From assembly GCF_044005705.1 (NCBI RefSeq), contig NZ_JBIPKE010000017.1:434001-498000 (forward strand): a DNA stretch of 64,000 nt, written 5' to 3'. This DNA comes from Marinoscillum luteum. Its GTDB lineage: Bacteria > Bacteroidota > Bacteroidia > Cytophagales > Cyclobacteriaceae. This document shows positions 1-8,774 of this stretch, one piece after another. Numbering within the stretch: the first letter of the stretch is position 1; each line of letters opens with the position of its first letter. Below the pieces are notes generated by a model. That model did no database searches. It was not told the DNA's origin and was given only the letters and a program-made list of their open reading frames with translations. The position numbers and the translations under genes are program-made.

Positions 1-477
1 GCCTTGATTCACAACCCCAAAGTACTTATTCTGGATGAGCCCACATCGGGCCTCGATCCCAATCAGATTTTGGAAATTCGTCAGGTGATCAAAGACATTA
101 GTGTGGACAAAACGGTGATCCTTTCCACCCACATCATGCAGGAGGTGGAGGCCATATGCGACCATGTGGTGATCATCGATCGTGGTGAGCTGGTGGCCAA
201 TGATCAGCTATCTGTGCTCAAAGAAGGGCTCAATCATACCAATGGAATAATCATCGAATTTGAGCAACCCGTAGATCAGAGTGTGTTTATACGAGCCGGT
301 TTCGAACCTCAGCCTTTTGGGGCCAGCGCCTATTTGATTGAGTCTGATCGCTCAGACCTGAGGGCGGAGCTCCTTCGGCTCACCTCCGAAAATGACTTGC
401 CGTTGGTGAGCCTCACCAAATCACAGCAGTCACTGGAAGAAATTTTTCATCGCTTAACGCAAAAGACGGAAGCATGA
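1..477 (+). CDS. gldA: Gliding motility ABC transporter ATPase GldA, 3' part
   Basis: This is the C-terminal half of an ABC transporter ATP-binding subunit; the 5' end lies outside the window, and the reading frame is open from base 1. It starts just before the Walker B motif and D-loop (LILDEPTSGLDP), followed by the H-loop histidine (STHIMQEVE). The C-terminal tail ends in the typical SLEEIFHRLT. The stop overlaps the gldF start by ATGA, so the two are translationally coupled. With GldF and GldG it should form the inner-membrane ABC complex linked to gliding in Bacteroidota. The GldA name rests on the neighbours as much as on the sequence. Confidence 0.88.
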   Translation, partial: ALIHNPKVLILDEPTSGLDPNQILEIRQVIKDISVDKTVILSTHIMQEVEAICDHVVIIDRGELVANDQLSVLKEGLNHTNGIIIEFEQPVDQSVFIRAGFEPQPFGASAYLIESDRSDLRAELLRLTSENDLPLVSLTKSQQSLEEIFHRLTQKTEA

Positions 478-1199
478 TCAGCATTTTTTTAAAAGAAGTC
501 AATGAATTTCTGGACTCCCTGATTGCCTATGTGGTTATCGGGGTTTTTCTCATAGGAATCGGCCTGCTTATGTGGGTATTTCCGGATACCAATGTGCTCG
601 ACTATGGCTATGCCAGCATGGAGCCGCTCTTTAGCCTGGGGCCATACATGTTTATGTTTTTGATCCCAGCCATCACCATGAAATCTTTTGCCGAAGAGAA
701 GCGCTCCGGAACCATTGAGCTTTTGCAGACGCTGCCCTTCAGGGATTCTCAGATCATTATGGGAAAATTCCTTGCCGGATTTTTTCTAGTCCTGTTTTCG
801 GTGCTGCCCACCATCATCTATTACTACTCGCTGAGTTATCTCAGCAACCCGGTTGGCAACCTGGATACACCAGGAATCATCGGCTCCTATATAGGCCTAG
901 TGTTTCTGGGAGGTGTCTTCACGGCCATAGGCATCCTGGCCTCAGCCCTTACGGGAAACCAGATTGTTTCCTTCATTTTGGCGGCTTTTCTGTGTTTCTT
1001 TTTTTATGCCGGATTTGATGCCGTAGCGGAGATCAACCTCTGGGCAGACTGGTCCTATTACATCGCTGATTTGGGCATTATGGCGCATTATACGTCTATC
1101 AGTCGCGGTTTGCTGGATTTTAAGGATGTTGTCTATTTCGGGAGCCTGATGGCTCTGATGTTGCTATTTACACAATTAACCCTGGGATTCGGAAAATGA
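474..1199 (+). CDS. gldF: Gliding motility ABC transporter permease GldF
   Basis: This is a membrane permease of 241 residues, the usual GldF length, with about six hydrophobic segments (near residues 15-35, 55-70, 98-120, 140-160, 163-180 and 215-235). The cytoplasmic EEKRSGTIELLQTLP element is the coupling region typical of ABC-2 permeases. It overlaps gldA upstream and gldG downstream by ATGA, so all three are one operon. It should pair with GldA to form the transporter core. The substrate is not known for this family. Confidence 0.92.
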   Translation: MISIFLKEVNEFLDSLIAYVVIGVFLIGIGLLMWVFPDTNVLDYGYASMEPLFSLGPYMFMFLIPAITMKSFAEEKRSGTIELLQTLPFRDSQIIMGKFLAGFFLVLFSVLPTIIYYYSLSYLSNPVGNLDTPGIIGSYIGLVFLGGVFTAIGILASALTGNQIVSFILAAFLCFFFYAGFDAVAEINLWADWSYYIADLGIMAHYTSISRGLLDFKDVVYFGSLMALMLLFTQLTLGFGK

Positions 1200-2878
1200 G
1201 GAAAAGTGGTTACAGATTGGGTTTGTGGTTGCACCTGGGCATAGGGGTACTGATTATTGTCTTGCTTTTTCAGATAGCAGATCGCTATCGATTTCGCCTG
1301 GATATGACTGAGGAAAACCGGTACAGTATTTCTGATCCTACCAGAAACCTACTAAAAAGATTGGATGCAGATGTGATTGTGGAGGTATACCTGGCGGGGG
1401 AGCTACCGGCTAATTTCATTCGTTTTCAAAAGTCGATCCGTGAATTGCTGGAGGAGTTCGCCATTTATACGGATGTGAATTTTGATGTGAAATTCGTGGA
1501 CCCGGGAGAAGCAGCGAGCACCCGTGCCCGCAACCAGTATTTCCAGGGATTGATCAATCAGGGCCTGCAGCCTACCAATCTTAATTATACCATCGATGGC
1601 AAGAGCACTCAGAAACTGATCTTTCCGGGAGCGATTATTTCCTACGGCGGCCGGGAACTCGCTCTTAATCTGCTGAAAGGTAACAGGGCCAGTGGGCCGG
1701 AAGAGATTATCAACCAGTCCATCGAGGGACTGGAGTATGAGTTTGCCAATGCCCTGCAGCAGTTGGCTGGGACTGGCCGCAAAAGGGTGGGGCTGATTAC
1801 CGGTCACAACGAGCCGGATACCAGTCAGTTGGCCGGATTGAATAACCTCGTTCTTACCAAATATGATTTGTTTAGGGTGAACCTGCCCACTCGCACCACG
1901 CCGATTACTGGTTATGATTTGCTGCTGGTGACCAAGCCTACCACTGCATTTTCTGACCGGGAGAAGTATCTACTGGATCAGTTTGTGATGAAGGGTGGAA
2001 GCGTTGCTTTCTTTCTGGATGCCCTAAGTGTAAATATGGACAGTGCAGCAGGTGATGGCACGGTGGCCATTCCATATGATACCCGTTTGGCGGATTTACT
2101 TTTCAAATATGGGGTGCGCATCAATCAAAACTATGTAGCCGACCTCAACTGTGGTGACTTTCCGGTGGTGGCAGGAAACCTGGGCGATCAGGCCCAAATA
2201 CGCATGCTGCCCTGGCCGTACTTCCCCATCATTACCAACTATGGCAAACATCCTGTGGTGAAAAACATGGACGCGGTGATGATTCGCTTTGCTTCTACGA
2301 TTGACACGGTGAAAGCCGTGGGTGTGGAGAAGATTCCCTTGCTGATGACTTCTGCCCATAGTAAAGTGATGGGTGCGCCGGTCACTGTGAGTTTCAATGA
2401 CCTGCAGTCTGACCTGATGCCTGAGAAATTTCAAAGTGGGCCACGAACCGTGGGCTATTTACTGGAAGGAACGTTTACCTCGCTCTATAAAAATCGGTTT
2501 CCACCTCAAGGATTCAAAAAGGAAGAGATGGTAGAAGATGGGGTGAAAAACAAAGTGGTGGTCATTGCAGATGGAGACCTGGTACGCAATGAGCTGAGCC
2601 TGGAAGATGGCAAGCCGCTGCCTTTGGGAGTGGAACCCTATAGTCAGAAGACCTATGCCAATGAGGCCATGCTTATGAACCTGATAGACTATCTGGTGGA
2701 CGAGGACGGGCTGGTGGAGACCCGGGCCAAAGAGGTGAAGATTCGCCCGTTGGACAAAGTGAAAGTGAAGCAGGAACGTACCAAATGGCAGGTCATCAAT
2801 CTGGTGATTCCCATCGTGCTGCTGTTGCTTTTTGGGGTGCTCAAGATGATTTGGAGAAAACGCAGAAACAAGTACTAA
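1196..2878 (+). CDS. gldG: Gliding motility-associated ABC transporter substrate-binding protein GldG
   Basis: This is a 560-residue protein with an N-terminal membrane anchor (about residues 12-28), a large periplasmic region and a C-terminal transmembrane helix (about 535-553) followed by a basic tail. The region includes the DMTEENRYSIS start typical of the ABC_transp_aux/GldG family and the LITGHNEPDTSQL segment. Family members act with GldA and GldF. It overlaps gldF by ATGA and is followed after one base by a DUF4340 gene, a common GldG neighbour. The assignment is firm on architecture and operon context. Confidence 0.92.
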   Translation: MRKSGYRLGLWLHLGIGVLIIVLLFQIADRYRFRLDMTEENRYSISDPTRNLLKRLDADVIVEVYLAGELPANFIRFQKSIRELLEEFAIYTDVNFDVKFVDPGEAASTRARNQYFQGLINQGLQPTNLNYTIDGKSTQKLIFPGAIISYGGRELALNLLKGNRASGPEEIINQSIEGLEYEFANALQQLAGTGRKRVGLITGHNEPDTSQLAGLNNLVLTKYDLFRVNLPTRTTPITGYDLLLVTKPTTAFSDREKYLLDQFVMKGGSVAFFLDALSVNMDSAAGDGTVAIPYDTRLADLLFKYGVRINQNYVADLNCGDFPVVAGNLGDQAQIRMLPWPYFPIITNYGKHPVVKNMDAVMIRFASTIDTVKAVGVEKIPLLMTSAHSKVMGAPVTVSFNDLQSDLMPEKFQSGPRTVGYLLEGTFTSLYKNRFPPQGFKKEEMVEDGVKNKVVVIADGDLVRNELSLEDGKPLPLGVEPYSQKTYANEAMLMNLIDYLVDEDGLVETRAKEVKIRPLDKVKVKQERTKWQVINLVIPIVLLLLFGVLKMIWRKRRNKY

Positions 2879-2879
2879 C

Positions 2880-3782
2880 ATGACAACACATAATCGTAAT
2901 CTGTTGGTGATTTTTATGGGACTGCTGCTGGTCAATGTCTTGTTTTTCTTTTTGGGAAGCCAGCGAACGGGTGTCTCTTTTGACGAAAACAAATTCATAC
3001 TGGCAGATACTGCGGGAATAAGCAATATCCAGATCGGTGAGGGAGTGGCATTATCCAAAAACACGGGAAAATGGCGTGTGAATGATCAATATCCTGCTGA
3101 CCCGTCTGTTCGGCAGCTGCTCTTTTCCATCCTGACGAGGGTGAAAGTGAAGAAACCAGTGGATATAGAGCCCGAAGAAGGTATTGAAGTAGCTGTAGGG
3201 GGGGCGAACCCGTTGAATTTCAGGGTTTGGGGAAATCCTACCAAGACCAAGACCTATTTTGCACTGACCGGAAGTGAGGAGGTTTATGAGGTACACATCC
3301 CTGGATACAATGAGTACCTGGGGGGACTTTTCGAGCTGAAGCCTGCCCAATGGCGCGATCGCCTGGTGGTGGATGCCAGTTGGAGGACAATTCAAAAACT
3401 GACTTTGGATTATCAACAGTCAGATGACTCGGATTTTACCATCAATTTCGACAAGGACTTCTTTGTAGTAGAGGACATTGCCCCCATTGACTCCAATGCA
3501 GTGGTCAACTATCTCAACCTGTTTCAACTCTTTCAGACCAACGAATGGTTGAGTGCCGGTCGGTTTGAAAAATACGACAGTCTCGCTAAAATGCCACCAC
3601 TTGCTACCCTCACCATTGAGGCCATCAATCAGGAGGCACCTGTGGTTATAGACATTTTTCCGAAGTTATCCGGAGATCGCTTTTATCTGCTAATGACCTA
3701 TGAAGGATCCATGCTGGTGGTAGATGACAGGCGAATGAAGGAGATTTTATTGAAAAAGGAGGATTTTAAGTATAAAAAATAG
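2880..3782 (+). CDS. DUF4340-like membrane-anchored protein downstream of gldG
   Basis: This 300-residue protein has one N-terminal membrane segment (about residues 7-25, LLVIFMGLLLVNVLFFF) and an otherwise soluble, presumably periplasmic body. The pattern of short repeats around VEDIAPIDSNAVVNYLNLF fits DUF4340, whose members commonly sit after GldG-type ABC auxiliary proteins. It starts one base after the gldG stop, so it belongs to the gld operon. No biochemical function is known for the family; a role as an accessory to the GldAFG complex is inferred from position. Confidence 0.75.
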   Translation: MTTHNRNLLVIFMGLLLVNVLFFFLGSQRTGVSFDENKFILADTAGISNIQIGEGVALSKNTGKWRVNDQYPADPSVRQLLFSILTRVKVKKPVDIEPEEGIEVAVGGANPLNFRVWGNPTKTKTYFALTGSEEVYEVHIPGYNEYLGGLFELKPAQWRDRLVVDASWRTIQKLTLDYQQSDDSDFTINFDKDFFVVEDIAPIDSNAVVNYLNLFQLFQTNEWLSAGRFEKYDSLAKMPPLATLTIEAINQEAPVVIDIFPKLSGDRFYLLMTYEGSMLVVDDRRMKEILLKKEDFKYKK

Positions 3783-3875
3783 GACCCAGACCACATTGAG
3801 GGACCATTCAATCGAAAGATTATTATTAGGGAAACCAATTCTCCGGTATATTTTTTTCCAATGACAATTTCGGGT

Positions 3876-3883
3876 TAAATTTG
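3876..3883 (+). promoter_or_regulatory. Probable dnaN promoter, -7 element
   Basis: TAAATTTG matches the Bacteroidota -7 consensus TAnnTTTG exactly and lies 24 bases before the dnaN start codon. The -33 TTG is not clear at the expected spacing (a TTT is there instead), so the call rests on the -7 box and position. Confidence 0.5.
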
Positions 3884-3907
3884 ACGCCCAATTGAAATCG
3901 TGAATCC

Positions 3908-5032
3908 ATGAAATTTATAGTATCATCATCTTATCTGCTTAAGCAACTTTCTGCCATCAATGGTGTGATCACAACTAATCCCGTGGTGCCTATTCTTGAG
4001 AATTTTCTTTTTGAAATCACAGATGGTACTTTGACGATCACTGCATCTGATCTTCAGACAAGCATGATCACTGAGCTGGAAGTGGAAGCTAAGGAGAATG
4101 GAAGTATTGCCATTCCTGCCAAGATTCTTTTGGAGACACTCAGAAACTTGCCTGAGCAGCCGGTGACCTTTTCCATCGATGCGGATACTTATAGCATAGA
4201 GATCAATTCGGATAACGGTAGATACAAGCTAAGTGGCGAGAACGCAACGGACTTCCCAAAGATTCCTACAGTGTCTGATGGGTATGCGGTGAATATGTCA
4301 TCGGGCGTACTGGCCCAGGCCATCAACAGCACCATCTATGCCACCAGCAATGATGAACTAAGACCTGCAATGACAGGGGTATACATCAAACTGGATGAGA
4401 CCAATACCACCTTTGTGGCTACGGACAGTCACCGACTGATCAGATACCGACGAGTGGATATTGCCTCTGATATGGCGCACAATATGATCATTCCAAGGAA
4501 GGCCCTGACGCTTTTGAAGTCTACACTTCCTTCTGAAAATACCAACGTTAACCTTGAGTTTAACGCTTCTAATGCATTCTTCAGCTTCAACAATGTGAAG
4601 ATGATATGCCGACTGATCGATGAGCGATTCCCGGATTACGAGAACGTGATTCCTTCAGACAATGAGAATGCGATGAACATCAACAAGAGTGAGCTCCTGA
4701 GCTCTCTGAAGCGGATTGCCATTTACGCCAATAAGACCACTCATCAGGTGCGGTTGAAGATCACAGGTAGTGAATTGTTGATCTCTGCTGAGGATTTGGA
4801 CTTCTCCAACGAAGCCAGTGAGCGGTTGTCTTGTGAGCATGACGGAGAGGATATTGAGATTGGCTTCAATGCCAAGTTTTTGATCGAAATGCTCAACAAT
4901 ATGGACGCGGAAGAGATCACCTTGAAACTCAACGCACCCAACAGAGCAGGTATTATTCTACCTGTAGAGAAAGACGAAAACGAAGACATTCTTTTGCTGG
5001 TGATGCCAGTGATGCTGAACAACTACGTGTAA
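3908..5032 (+). CDS. dnaN: DNA polymerase III beta sliding clamp
   Basis: The 374-residue protein has the full three-domain DnaN layout and normal length. The start MKFIVSSSYLLKQLSAINGVI and the middle segment FVATDSHRLIRYRR are diagnostic, and the end (LLLVMPVMLNNYV) is the conserved clamp C-terminus that shapes the partner-binding pocket. The protein forms a ring around DNA that tethers replicative and translesion polymerases, including the DinB and DnaE encoded near 57-62 kb. It is monocistronic here, with a -7 promoter element upstream and a strong hairpin after it. It is not next to dnaA in this window. Confidence 0.97.
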   Translation: MKFIVSSSYLLKQLSAINGVITTNPVVPILENFLFEITDGTLTITASDLQTSMITELEVEAKENGSIAIPAKILLETLRNLPEQPVTFSIDADTYSIEINSDNGRYKLSGENATDFPKIPTVSDGYAVNMSSGVLAQAINSTIYATSNDELRPAMTGVYIKLDETNTTFVATDSHRLIRYRRVDIASDMAHNMIIPRKALTLLKSTLPSENTNVNLEFNASNAFFSFNNVKMICRLIDERFPDYENVIPSDNENAMNINKSELLSSLKRIAIYANKTTHQVRLKITGSELLISAEDLDFSNEASERLSCEHDGEDIEIGFNAKFLIEMLNNMDAEEITLKLNAPNRAGIILPVEKDENEDILLLVMPVMLNNYV

Positions 5033-5054
5033 GTAGATTCGGTCAACTTTATAA

Positions 5055-5090
5055 AAAAGGGGCTCCTGAAAATTTTCAGGAGCCCCTTTT
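5055..5090. terminator. Bidirectional terminator between dnaN and topA
   Basis: A perfect 36-base palindrome lies between the convergent dnaN and topA genes. Its arms read AAAAGGGGCTCCTGAAAA and the reverse complement with no unpaired base. The outer A and T runs give a U-tract in either direction, so it can end both transcripts. Confidence 0.9.
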
Positions 5091-5107
5091 GTGTTTTTTG
5101 TCTATGA

Positions 5108-7438
5108 TTATTTTTTCTTCCTGGCTCCGCCACCCCGGCCTTTTTTCTCGGGCGTTTTGTCTGCCAGTTCTTTACACTCGGCATAGGTAAGCTCCTCAGG
5201 TACCTTGTCTTTCGGGATTTTCACATTCTTCTTCCCAAACTTGATATAAGCTCCATACCTACCATTGAGTACCTGCACTTCAGGGTCTTCATCAAAGGTT
5301 TTGATAAACTTGTTGGCATCTGCTTCCCGCTTAGCCAGGATCAGCTCTATGGCTTCTTCTTCTGTCACCGTGAGGGGATCCATCTCTTTTGGAAGGGAGA
5401 CAAACTTGCCATCGTGGCGGATATATGGACCAAAGCGACCAATGGCTGCAGTCATCACCTTGTCTTCAAACTCACCCAGGTTACGAGGTAGCTTGAAAAG
5501 TTCAAGGGCTTCCTCTATGGTGACATTTTCAAGAAACTGACCTTTCTTCAGGCTGGCGTACTGTGGTTTTTCGTCATCTTCCTTTTCGGGTGATTCCCCC
5601 AACTGCACGTAAGCGCCGTATTTGCCCATCCTTGCGTAGATGTTTTTGCCGGTCTTAGGGTCTGTGCCCAGCTCCCGCGCCGCAGAGATATCCGCACGTT
5701 CCAGACTATCGGTGTTTTCCACTTTCGTGTGAAACTTGCCGTAAAATGACTGGATCATTTGCTCCCAGGCTTTGGTGCCATTGGCTATGTCGTCAAACTC
5801 CTTCTCCACATCTGCGGTGAAAGAGTAATCCACTACATTTTCGAAATGTTCTACCAGAAAATCGTTGACGATCATGGCAATATTGGTAGGGAAGAGTTTG
5901 TTTTTCTCTGCCCCGGTCATTTCCGTTTTTGTGGTTTTGTTGATCTGCCCTTTGGCCAGTACCAGCTCCACATACTGTCGCTCCTTGCCATCCCGTGACT
6001 CTTTGATGACGTACTCACGTTTCTGTATGGTAGAGATGGTAGGGGCATAAGTAGACGGTCGGCCGATTCCTTTTTCTTCCAACTGCTTCACCAGACTGGC
6101 TTCAGTATATCTGGCCGGAGGTCTGGTAAAACCTTCTTTACCCAGCATTTGCTGTAGGTCCAGTTTCTGCCCTATAGCCAGGGGCGGGAGCATCGATTTT
6201 TGTTCTTCGTCTTCGTCATCATCCGTGGACTCCAGATACACTTTTAGGAATCCTTCAAACTTGATCACTTCACCACGTGCCACGAGCACTTCGTCGGTGG
6301 TGGAGATACTTATGGTGGCGGTTGTTTTTTCCAGCTGAGCATCAGCCATCTGCGAGGCGATAGCCCGCTTCCATATGAGCTCATAAAGTCGGCCTTCTGC
6401 CGAGCCCGCACTCACCGACTGCACATGGAAATCTGTAGGACGAATTGCTTCGTGAGCTTCCTGTGCAGATTGCGATTTGGTTTTGTAAGACCGGTTTTGA
6501 ATAAAGTCTTTGCCATAGGAGCCGGATATTTCCGAATTCGCACTAGCGATGGCCTCTTGTGACAGGTTTACAGAGTCAGTTCTCATATAAGAGATCTTAC
6601 CCGCCTCGTAGAGCTTTTGCGCTAGTGACATGGTATAGGACACTGAGTAGCCCAGTTTCCTACTGGCCTCCTGCTGGAGTGTAGAAGTGGTAAACGGAGG
6701 AGCCGGACTTTTCTTGGCCGGTTTGGTCTCCAGGTTACTGATTTCAAAATCGGCACCCGTACAAAGATTGAGAAAAGCCTGTGCTTCTGCTTCAGTTTTG
6801 AAGCGTTTGCCCAATTCTGCCTGAAGCACTTTTCCCTGATCCAGGTCAAACAAGGCCGAGATCTTGAAACTAGACTGAGCTTCAAACTGATCTATCTCAC
6901 GCTCTCTTTCTACCACCATGCGGACAGCCACGGACTGTACCCGACCGGCAGATAATCCCCGGCGTACTTTTTTCCAAAGGACAGGGGATAACTCAAAACC
7001 TACCAATCTGTCCAGAATTCGTCTGGCTTGCTGTGCATTGACCAGATCTATATCAATTCCCCGAGGATTCTGTATTGCGTTTTGAATCGCATTTTTGGTG
7101 ATCTCACGGAAAACAATTCTTCTTGTATTGGAGTCATTGAGGTTCAGTGCTTCTTTCAAATGCCAGGAAATGGCCTCTCCTTCACGGTCATCATCACTCG
7201 CGAGGTAGATGGTCTCAGCTGCCTTCGCCAATTTCTTGAGTTCTCTGATGACCTCCTTTTTATCTGCTGAAACCTCATAGGTGGGTTTGAAGCCGTTGGC
7301 AATGTCTATGGCCTTATCTCCTTTGGGGAGATCTCTTACATGACCGTAAGATGACTTCACTTGGTAATCGCTACCCAAATACCCTTCTATCGTTTTTGCT
7401 TTTGCCGGAGACTCTACTATTACCAGGTTTTTTGCCAT
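5108..7438 (-). CDS. topA: DNA topoisomerase I (type IA)
   Basis: This 776-residue enzyme relaxes negative supercoils by a transient single-strand break. The Toprim domain is at the N-terminus (KNLVIVESPAKAKTIEGYLG, then SDDDREGE at 81-88). The catalytic tyrosine is Y284 in GKISYMRTDSVNLS. The C-terminal third holds repeated GRFGPYI and GRYGAYIKFG modules, the zinc-free topoisomerase C-terminal repeats, and ends in a lysine-rich tail (GGGARKKK). It is convergent with dnaN and divergent from the sixA-like gene. Length and domain order match Bacteroidota TopA. Confidence 0.97.
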   Translation of the reverse strand: MAKNLVIVESPAKAKTIEGYLGSDYQVKSSYGHVRDLPKGDKAIDIANGFKPTYEVSADKKEVIRELKKLAKAAETIYLASDDDREGEAISWHLKEALNLNDSNTRRIVFREITKNAIQNAIQNPRGIDIDLVNAQQARRILDRLVGFELSPVLWKKVRRGLSAGRVQSVAVRMVVEREREIDQFEAQSSFKISALFDLDQGKVLQAELGKRFKTEAEAQAFLNLCTGADFEISNLETKPAKKSPAPPFTTSTLQQEASRKLGYSVSYTMSLAQKLYEAGKISYMRTDSVNLSQEAIASANSEISGSYGKDFIQNRSYKTKSQSAQEAHEAIRPTDFHVQSVSAGSAEGRLYELIWKRAIASQMADAQLEKTTATISISTTDEVLVARGEVIKFEGFLKVYLESTDDDEDEEQKSMLPPLAIGQKLDLQQMLGKEGFTRPPARYTEASLVKQLEEKGIGRPSTYAPTISTIQKREYVIKESRDGKERQYVELVLAKGQINKTTKTEMTGAEKNKLFPTNIAMIVNDFLVEHFENVVDYSFTADVEKEFDDIANGTKAWEQMIQSFYGKFHTKVENTDSLERADISAARELGTDPKTGKNIYARMGKYGAYVQLGESPEKEDDEKPQYASLKKGQFLENVTIEEALELFKLPRNLGEFEDKVMTAAIGRFGPYIRHDGKFVSLPKEMDPLTVTEEEAIELILAKREADANKFIKTFDEDPEVQVLNGRYGAYIKFGKKNVKIPKDKVPEELTYAECKELADKTPEKKGRGGGARKKK

Positions 7439-7557
7439 GCTCAGATTTTTTAAGGTGGTAAATATCTTGAAATTTTATTAATTACCTAAAGAATAGCACC
7501 TTCTGGGTTTAAAGGTTTCTTTAGCTTTAGCTGGTGAGTTAACCAAAAAAAATCGAA

Positions 7558-8028
7558 ATGGTTAAGAATCTTTATTTATTGCGGCACGGACAGGCCGAGT
7601 ATGGTTTCCAGGGATCTGATTTTGACCGATCATTGACTGTGAATGGTGTGATTCAGCTTCGGTCTTTGGGTCAGGCCATGAAGTTGAAGTCTTTTTATCC
7701 TGACAAAGTGTACTGCAGTACCGCCAACAGAACCCAGCAAACAGCCGAGATATTCACTGAAGAACTGGATTACACATTGCCGGTGCATTACATGGAGGAA
7801 ATATATGAAGCCTCAGTGCGCACGCTCTTCGAACTGATCACCAAACAGGATGAAGCAGATAGCGTGATATTGATCATTGGTCATAACCCCGGCATTTCCT
7901 ACCTCTATGATTACCTCACAAGTGCCAACTTTGGAGACATGACTCCCGGGGAGCTGGTCAGGATCGAGTTTGAGGACCTGGCTTGGTCAGAGATCTCCAA
8001 AGGGGTGGGCTTTAAGAAAACCATCTAA
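7558..8028 (+). CDS. SixA-type histidine phosphatase family protein
   Basis: This is a small (156 aa) histidine phosphatase with the catalytic LLRHGQAEY motif (H10) at the N-terminus, the second motif CSTANRTQQTAEIF and the second histidine in IIGHNPGISYLYDYL. Length and motifs match SixA-like phosphohistidine phosphatases, which remove phosphate from histidine in signalling proteins; the actual substrate is unknown. It is divergent from topA across a 119-base gap and convergent with the thioredoxin gene, whose stop codon abuts its own with no base between. Confidence 0.85.
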   Translation: MVKNLYLLRHGQAEYGFQGSDFDRSLTVNGVIQLRSLGQAMKLKSFYPDKVYCSTANRTQQTAEIFTEELDYTLPVHYMEEIYEASVRTLFELITKQDEADSVILIIGHNPGISYLYDYLTSANFGDMTPGELVRIEFEDLAWSEISKGVGFKKTI

Positions 8029-8604
8029 CTACTTCGGTGTGAGTGTGGAGAGAAATGCCCTAAACTCTTCCGTGTCATATTTAGCCATGCCGTGGCGGGT
8101 GAGCACTACCTGACCATCCGGAGAGATGACATAGGTGGTGGGGATGGAGCTGGGGTTGTACGGTGAGGGCAGTGGAGACTCCAGGAAGTATACCGGGAGC
8201 TCAAATCCTTTTCTGTCAACGAACCTCCGGGCCTTGTCCCGATCTTCATCCAGTGAGATCATCACGAAGGTCACGTCCTTCCCCATTTTCTGGTAGAGGT
8301 CTTCTATGTCTGGCATCTCCGCAATACATGGTGGACACCAGGTCGCCCAGAAATTAAGAAAGATCGTTTGGCCCCGAAAGGTTGAAAAACTGACTGGTTT
8401 GCCGGCGATATTAGAAAGCCTGAGATCGTAGCTGGCTGTTGCCTTCTCATCATCTGCCTCGGGCTGCATGATTCCTGTGGCCAGAACCACCCGCTGAATT
8501 TGTCCGATCACCTCGGTATGCAGTCCGGTGACATAAAGTGTCAGACCCACTACCACAATAATGGTCCATTCTATCAGTTCTTTTCTGTAAGATTTCTTGC
8601 TCAT
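8029..8604 (-). CDS. Membrane-anchored TlpA/ResA-like thioredoxin
   Basis: The 191-residue protein has a single N-terminal transmembrane anchor (about residues 11-28) and a periplasmic thioredoxin-like domain. The redox motif is WATWCPPC (C90, C93), and the cis-proline region SSIPTTYVISPDG follows. This is the TlpA/ResA/DsbE layout: a disulfide reductase that keeps periplasmic thiols reduced, for example in cytochrome c maturation. No cytochrome maturation genes are nearby, so the substrate is open. Its stop directly abuts the convergent phosphatase gene. Confidence 0.88.
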   Translation of the reverse strand: MSKKSYRKELIEWTIIVVVGLTLYVTGLHTEVIGQIQRVVLATGIMQPEADDEKATASYDLRLSNIAGKPVSFSTFRGQTIFLNFWATWCPPCIAEMPDIEDLYQKMGKDVTFVMISLDEDRDKARRFVDRKGFELPVYFLESPLPSPYNPSSIPTTYVISPDGQVVLTRHGMAKYDTEEFRAFLSTLTPK

Positions 8605-8669
8605 TTTTCTGCTTCTGAAAATATTCTCATTTATCTAACGCAATCTTTCTGATAAAATCAGAGAAATGA

Positions 8670-8677
8670 TATTTTTG
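8670..8677 (+). promoter_or_regulatory. Possible tex promoter, -7 element
   Basis: TATTTTTG fits TAnnTTTG and lies about 97 bases before the tex start codon. No good -33 TTG is at the expected spacing, so this is tentative. Confidence 0.35.
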
Positions 8678-8774
8678 GCGCCCGATTGTCGGGACCACGC
8701 CTAAACGAATTACGTTAGAACAAAAATTACCGAATGTTTTCTCCTTTTGAAAACATCAATTATAAAACAACAAC

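Noticed and set aside
2459..3064. A 201-codon minus-strand frame
   Set aside because: It spans the end of gldG and the start of the DUF4340 gene, both well supported on the other strand.
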